A stretch of 52,029 nt of DNA, taken from the NCBI GenBank assembly GCA_036506795.1, contig DASXRC010000250.1:1-52029 (forward strand), in the 5' to 3' direction. This DNA is from DASXRC01 sp036506795 (GTDB taxonomy: Bacteria > Actinomycetota > Actinomycetes > Mycobacteriales > Micromonosporaceae). This document shows positions 48,440 through 52,029 of the stretch, piece after piece. Both the position numbers and the translations under genes were made by a program. Positions within the stretch are counted from its first letter, which is position 1. Each line of letters starts with the position of its first letter. The notes beneath the pieces were generated by a model. It did no database searches, had not been told where the DNA came from, and worked only from the letters and a program-made list of their open reading frames with translations.

Positions 48440-49150
48440 TTATTTGGTACGCCTCGTCCGCCGCCGCCGCGGCAACGAGGCACGCGCGAGTTCCGCCTCG
48501 GCGGCCGCGGTCGCCGCCTCGGCGATCAATGCGTCGGCGGCCGCCTCCGCCACGCGTACCGCCTGATCGGCCCGGCGCGCGTCGGCCGCCGCTCGCTCGT
48601 AGGCCTCGCGCGCGGCGCGCTCGGCCGCGCGACGGTGCTCGGCCTCACGCTCGCGGGCCTCCTGCACCGGGTCCCAGCCGGACGTACGTCGGTACACCTC
48701 CCGAAGTTGATCCAGCGTGAGGTCGCCCCGGCGGTACGCGGCCAGCGCCGCCCGCGACACCATCCGATCGCGCTCTTCGCCGGCGTCCGCCGCCCGGGTC
48801 CGCGCCTCGGCTACCGCCCGTCGGCCCTCGGCCGCCGCGTGCAGCGCCGCGTGGTACGCCTGCTGGGCCGCCACCGACGCCTGCCAGGCCGTGTCTCGCT
48901 CGTTCTCGGCCAGAGCGAGCCGCTCCCGCGTCCAGGCGGCCCGCTCCTCTGCCGCCACCGCCTGGGCGGCCACCGCGGCCGCGTGCGTATCGAGCGCCCC
49001 GACGTCCTCGTCGAGGGGCGGGGTCCTGCGTTCGGACGGACCCTGCCGCCGGGCCTGATGTCGCGCGACCACCGCCGCCGGGACCGCCACCGCCACCGCG
49101 GCGGCGAGCAGCACGAACCAGGCGACGACGATCGACGCATCGACCGACAT
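48440..49150 (-). CDS. membrane-anchored Ala-rich coiled-coil protein
   Basis: 236 residues. An N-terminal helix SIVVAWFVLLAAAVAVAVPA is followed by a long Ala/Glu/Arg-rich coiled coil (AAAVAAQAVAAEERAAWTRE, AAQQAYHAALHAAAEGRRAV) and a basic C-terminus RRRRTRRTK. One short segment, RRGDLTLDQLREVYRRTSG, breaks it. No family is recognised. The ATG is six codons before the helix. It may connect the membrane to DNA or protein partners. Confidence 0.7.
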   Translation of the reverse strand: MSVDASIVVAWFVLLAAAVAVAVPAAVVARHQARRQGPSERRTPPLDEDVGALDTHAAAVAAQAVAAEERAAWTRERLALAENERDTAWQASVAAQQAYHAALHAAAEGRRAVAEARTRAADAGEERDRMVSRAALAAYRRGDLTLDQLREVYRRTSGWDPVQEAREREAEHRRAAERAAREAYERAAADARRADQAVRVAEAAADALIAEAATAAAEAELARASLPRRRRTRRTK

Positions 49151-49206
49151 GGTTTACAGTCTGCCCGGCCCCGCAAGGCGACCGGCTTGGCGTTTACGAT
49201 CCTCCG

Positions 49207-49563
49207 GTGACCGACGGGCTCGCGAACGGGATCGTCATCGGGTCGCTCGTGCTGGCCGCCTGGGCCCTGCTCACGACCGCGCTGGACCGGCCCGTGGGAC
49301 GCACCCACCTCGTCGGTCTCGGCCTTATCGAACTCGCGCTGGTCGTCCAGGTGGTGGTCGCAGTGGTGAAGATGGCCAGCGGCGAGCGAGCCGAGGAGAT
49401 GGCGACGTTCATTGGCTACCTCATCGCGTCGCTGCTCGTGCTCCCGGTCGGTGCGGCGCTCGCCCTGATCGAGCGCAGTCGCTGGGGATCCGCGATCGTC
49501 GCGCTGGCGAGCCTCGTCATCCCGGTCGTCATCGTGCGGATGCGGCAGGTGTGGGGTGGGTGA
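49207..49563 (+). CDS. four-helix membrane protein
   Basis: 118 residues with four helices: IVIGSLVLAAWALLTTALD, LIELALVVQVVVAVVKMAS, FIGYLIASLLVLPVGAALAL and IVALASLVIPVVIVRM. It fits small actinobacterial membrane proteins of unknown function. A GTG at 49207 is the start. It overlaps the next gene by eight bases, so they form an operon. Confidence 0.75.
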   Translation: MTDGLANGIVIGSLVLAAWALLTTALDRPVGRTHLVGLGLIELALVVQVVVAVVKMASGERAEEMATFIGYLIASLLVLPVGAALALIERSRWGSAIVALASLVIPVVIVRMRQVWGG

Positions 49564-49993
49564 CGGGCGGCAGAGCGGCGGCAAGGTCGCGGAGGGCCGC
49601 GCCATCAACGCCGGGCCCGGTCGCGTGCTCATCGCGGTGTACGCGATCTTCGCACTCTCCGCCACCGCGCGGGCCGGAGTGCAGATCGCCACCAAGTTCA
49701 GCGACGCACCCGTCGCGTACCTGTTGTCGGCCCTCGCCGCCGTCATTTACGTGCTCGCGACCGTCGGCCTCGCCCGCGGCGGACGGGCTGGTCGAAGGAT
49801 CGCGGTGGTGTGCTGCACGGTCGAGCTTGTGGGCGTGCTCACCGTCGGCACCGTGAGCGTTCTGGTCCGGTCGGTCTTCCCCGACGACACCGTGTGGTCG
49901 TACTACGGGCGCGGGTACGGCTTCGTGCCGCTCGTGCTGCCGGTGCTGGGCCTGTACTGGCTGTGGCGGACGGCCCGCCCGGCGGTAGCCTGA
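49556..49993 (+). CDS. four-helix membrane protein
   Basis: 145 residues with helices VLIAVYAIFALSATARAG, YLLSALAAVIYVLATVGLA, IAVVCCTVELVGVLTVGTVS and GFVPLVLPVLGLYWLWR. It resembles conserved actinobacterial membrane proteins of unknown function. GTG at 49556 is inside the end of the previous gene. Function unknown; cotranscribed with 49207-49563 and perhaps the LOG-like gene. Confidence 0.78.
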   Translation: MGDGRQSGGKVAEGRAINAGPGRVLIAVYAIFALSATARAGVQIATKFSDAPVAYLLSALAAVIYVLATVGLARGGRAGRRIAVVCCTVELVGVLTVGTVSVLVRSVFPDDTVWSYYGRGYGFVPLVLPVLGLYWLWRTARPAVA

Positions 49994-50004
49994 CGGCGGG
50001 TCGG

Positions 50005-50484
50005 ATGGCGGTGCAGGTCGCGGTGTGCGGACCGCGCGAGGCCAGCCCCGAAGAGGAGCGGCGGGCGCGGCGGGTGGGTGACCTGCTCGCCGGCGCGGGC
50101 GCGGTCGTCGTGTGCGGCGGCGGGACGGGGGTCATGGCGGCCGTGGCGGCCGGCGCGCGGGCCCGTGGCGGCCTGGTTATCGGCGTTTTGCCCGGCGCCG
50201 ATCGCGTCGACGCGAACCGCGACCTGTCGGCAGCCGTCGTCACGAACATGGGCGAGGCGCGAAACGCCATCATCGTGCGCTCCGCCGATGCCGTCATCGT
50301 CATCGGCGGATCGTGGGGCACGCTCTCCGAGTTGGCCCTGGCGCGCGGGCGCGGCCTGCCGGTCGTCAGCCTCGGTGGTTGGCGTGTGGCCGACGCCGAC
50401 GGCCGGCCGGTCGGGGGCGTGAGCCGTGTGGAGACACCCGAGGACGCCGTCCGCCTGGCGCTCGCCGGAATGGCCCAACTCTGA
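50005..50484 (+). CDS. TIGR00725/LOG-like Rossmann protein
   Basis: 159 residues. VAVCGPREASPEEERRARRV, VVCGGGTGVMAAVAAGARAR and VTNMGEARNAIIVRSADAVI, then IGGSWGTLSELALARGRGLP, follow the TIGR00725 family; GGSWGTLSE replaces the PGGxGTxxE of LOG lysine-decarboxylase-like proteins. Nucleotide or sugar-phosphate binding is likely, and no catalytic role is established for TIGR00725. The ATG at 50005 follows the membrane pair. Its last codons and stop overlap palindromic repeat copy 4. Confidence 0.85.
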   Translation: MAVQVAVCGPREASPEEERRARRVGDLLAGAGAVVVCGGGTGVMAAVAAGARARGGLVIGVLPGADRVDANRDLSAAVVTNMGEARNAIIVRSADAVIVIGGSWGTLSELALARGRGLPVVSLGGWRVADADGRPVGGVSRVETPEDAVRLALAGMAQL

Positions 50485-50495
50485 CGGAGTTGAGC
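50473..50495 (+). repeat. Palindromic repeat, copy 4
   Basis: GCCCAACTCTGACGGAGTT followed by GAGC; CAACTC and GAGTTG form a perfect 6-bp stem around TGACG. It covers the stop of the LOG-like gene and matches the repeats near 22.8 kb. Confidence 0.7.
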
Positions 50496-50532
50496 GCCTA
50501 GGCCGATTCCCGCGGGTTTCGCGCCGATCGCG

Positions 50533-51294
50533 TCAGGCGCGCGGGCCGCCGGCGACATAGATGACCTGCCCGGAGACGAACGACGCGCCGTCGCTGACGA
50601 GGAACGCGACCGTCTGCGCGACATCGTCTGGCCGGCCGACGCGGCGTACCGGGATCGCCGCCGCCTCCGCCTCCTGCATCTTCTCGAAGTCCACGCCGAG
50701 GCGCTCCGCCGTGGCCGCGGTCATGTCGGTGACGATGAAGCCGGGAGCGACCGCATTCACGGTCACCCCGAACGGCCCCAGCTCGATCGCGAGCGTCTTC
50801 GTGAAGCCCTGCATGCCGGCCTTCGCGGCCGAGTAGTTGGCCTGGCCGCGGTTGCCCAGCGCCGACGTGCTGGACAGGTTCACGATCCGCCCCCAGCGCT
50901 GCTCGACCATGTGCCGCTGGGCGGCCTGGCTGCACAGGAACGCCCCACGCAGGTGGACGGCAATGACCCCGTCCCAGTCCGCGTCGGTCATCTTGAACAG
51001 CAGGTTGTCGCGGGTGATGCCGGCGTTGTTGACCAGCACGGTGGGCGGACCCAGCTCGGCGGCGACCCGGTCGACGGCGTTCTCGACCTGGCCGCGGTCC
51101 GAGACGTCCGCTCCGATCGCGATCGCCCGGCCGCCGGCGCGGGTGATCTCGTCGACGGTGTTCGCGCACGCGGCCTCGTCGAGGTCGACCACCGCGACGG
51201 CCATGCCGTCGGCGCCGAGCCGGGTCGCCGTGGCCGCGCCGATGCCTCGCGCGCCGCCGGTGACGATCGCAACCCGCGCTACCTGCCCCGTCAT
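50533..51294 (-). CDS. FabG-like 3-oxoacyl-ACP reductase (SDR)
   Basis: 253 residues. TGGARGIG (12-19), NNAG (89-92), catalytic Ser142, Tyr154 and Lys158 (SST and NYSAAKAG) and the C-terminal FVSGQVIYVAGG match FabG-type classical SDRs. These reduce 3-oxoacyl groups or related ketones with NADPH. The ATG opens MTGQVARVAIVTGGARGI. It is convergent with the LOG-like gene. Substrate could be fatty acyl or a secondary-metabolite ketone. Confidence 0.9.
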   Translation of the reverse strand: MTGQVARVAIVTGGARGIGAATATRLGADGMAVAVVDLDEAACANTVDEITRAGGRAIAIGADVSDRGQVENAVDRVAAELGPPTVLVNNAGITRDNLLFKMTDADWDGVIAVHLRGAFLCSQAAQRHMVEQRWGRIVNLSSTSALGNRGQANYSAAKAGMQGFTKTLAIELGPFGVTVNAVAPGFIVTDMTAATAERLGVDFEKMQEAEAAAIPVRRVGRPDDVAQTVAFLVSDGASFVSGQVIYVAGGPRA

Positions 51295-51324
51295 CCGTGC
51301 CTCCCGCTAGGAAGATCAAGCGGG

Positions 51325-52029
51325 CTAACTGTACGGCGTGCGCCGCAGCCGGATCCAGCGGTACCCGTGGCCGTCGAGATCCAGGGCATCCAGCCGGCCG
51401 ACGTCGGCGTACTCCTGGTCGGCGAGTACGTCAGTGGGGTGATCGGCCTCGGGGTACACCGAACTCAGGTCGCACTTCGCGGGCTCGGTGGACAGATTGT
51501 GCAGGAACAACATCGTGCCGGATGCCGCGTCTGCCCGGTGCGCGAGCACGCCGGGGGGCAGGGCCACGTCGACGTGCCGGCAGCTGCCCGCGCTCACCTC
51601 GGGCGCCTCGCGCAGGGTACGGATCATCCGCTCGAACCACGCCAGCAACGACGTGGGGTCGTGCCGCTGGGCGGTGACGTTGACGGTCTCGTACCCGTAC
51701 TCGCCGCCGCTGACGACCGGCGCGATCGGCTTCTCGGCGCTCGTGAAGCCGCCGTTCGGCAGGGAAGACCACTGCATGGGCGTGCGGATCGCCTTGCGGC
51801 CCCCCTGCGACAGGTCCTCGCCCATGCCGATCTCTTCGCCGTAACGCAGAACCGGCGTACCACGCAGGGTGAACTGCAGGGAGTACGCCATCTCCAGGCG
51901 ACGACGATCGTTGCCCAGCATCGTGGCGAGCCGGCGGCGGATGCCCCGGTTGTACAGCTGCATGTTCTTGTCGGGGCCGAACTCCGCGTACACCTGATTG
52001 CGCTGCTCGGTCGTCAGCCGGGACAGGTC
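51325..52029 (-). CDS. alpha-amylase/trehalose synthase-like protein (C-terminal part, cut by window edge)
   Basis: 235 codons of a GH13 enzyme, with the N-terminus beyond the right edge. NRGIRRRLATMLGNDRRRLE, LEMAYSLQFTLRGTPVLRYG and EEIGMGEDLSQGGRKAIRTP are the (beta/alpha)8-barrel end of trehalose synthase and related GH13s; the C-terminal beta domain follows (VLAHRADAASGTMLFLHNLS, DVLADQEYADVGRLDALDLD). The residues before are lost, so the catalytic triad is not visible. Typical TreS makes trehalose from maltose. The 31 bases between it and the FabG-like gene are consistent with one transcript. Confidence 0.85.
   Translation of the reverse strand, partial: DLSRLTTEQRNQVYAEFGPDKNMQLYNRGIRRRLATMLGNDRRRLEMAYSLQFTLRGTPVLRYGEEIGMGEDLSQGGRKAIRTPMQWSSLPNGGFTSAEKPIAPVVSGGEYGYETVNVTAQRHDPTSLLAWFERMIRTLREAPEVSAGSCRHVDVALPPGVLAHRADAASGTMLFLHNLSTEPAKCDLSSVYPEADHPTDVLADQEYADVGRLDALDLDGHGYRWIRLRRTPYS

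Noticed and set aside
1..52029. tRNA, rRNA or riboswitch genes
   Set aside because: I saw no cloverleaf-like or rRNA sequence and no recognisable riboswitch core by eye; a covariance-model search would be needed to exclude small RNAs.

Overview
The window is about 52 kb of very GC-rich DNA. Gene starts are a mix of ATG and GTG, many same-strand genes overlap by 4 bases, and several families are typical of actinobacteria: a deazaflavin (F420)-type nitroreductase, DUF2277, DUF2795, an SCO6745-like protein, a GerW/YtfJ sporulation protein, a MEDS domain with an anti-sigma-type ATPase, a mycothiol-transferase-like DinB protein and a trehalose-synthase-like amylase. A spore-forming actinomycete, possibly of the Micromonosporaceae, is my inference; nothing here fixes the genus. 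I saw no rRNA, tRNA, CRISPR array, phage module or intact transposase. The region looks like chromosomal accessory DNA, with many small operons beside their own regulators and several decayed genes.

Left part (1-18 kb). An HxlR regulator (cut by the window edge) faces a reductase relic. Then come an alpha/beta hydrolase, a pRiA4b ORF-3-like gene, an ABC permease relic, a zinc alcohol dehydrogenase, an enterochelin-esterase-like hydrolase, a methyltransferase and a small membrane protein. From 7 to 11 kb lie a secreted EF-hand protein, a beta-propeller protein translationally coupled to a MoaD/ThiS-like ubiquitin-fold protein with a Gly-Gly tail, and a secreted sialidase-like propeller. Next are GerW, DinB, a frameshifted RidA, a solute-binding/VWA surface protein, an F420-type reductase, a YoeB toxin relic and a MerR operon with a clear palindromic operator.

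Middle part (18-31 kb). A surface-glycan locus holds a large membrane glycosyltransferase-like protein, a small EamA/SMR-like flippase, a GT2-methyltransferase fusion, an LCM-type methyltransferase and a processive GT2 broken by a frameshift in a homopolymer. It is followed by an ABC-2 exporter coupled to a surface lipoprotein, a TetR-hydrolase pair with a perfect palindromic operator, and a coupled ArsR-SRPBCC-YciI operon.

Right part (31-52 kb). A tight four-gene redox operon encodes a secreted Ser/Gly-rich protein, ApbE, a fusion of a ferric-reductase-type di-heme membrane domain with a NuoF-like domain, and a 3Fe-4S ferredoxin. After that come a ROK kinase, an aldo/keto reductase overlapping a drug/metabolite exporter, an Lrp regulator, a flavoprotein oxidase, a Wzm/Wzt-like polysaccharide exporter and a TetR regulator with repeated operators. 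Just after the TetR gene, an AraC-VOC gene pair is bracketed by near-perfect 15-bp inverted repeats and a duplicated CTAG, as expected for a mobile cassette. The window ends with a 14-TM exporter, a frameshifted DUF5655 gene, an NmrA reductase, MEDS and anti-sigma-like genes, an oxidoreductase, small membrane proteins, a LOG-like protein, a FabG-like reductase and the C-terminal part of a trehalose-synthase-like amylase. A short palindromic repeat occurs three times near 22.8 kb and once near 50.5 kb.
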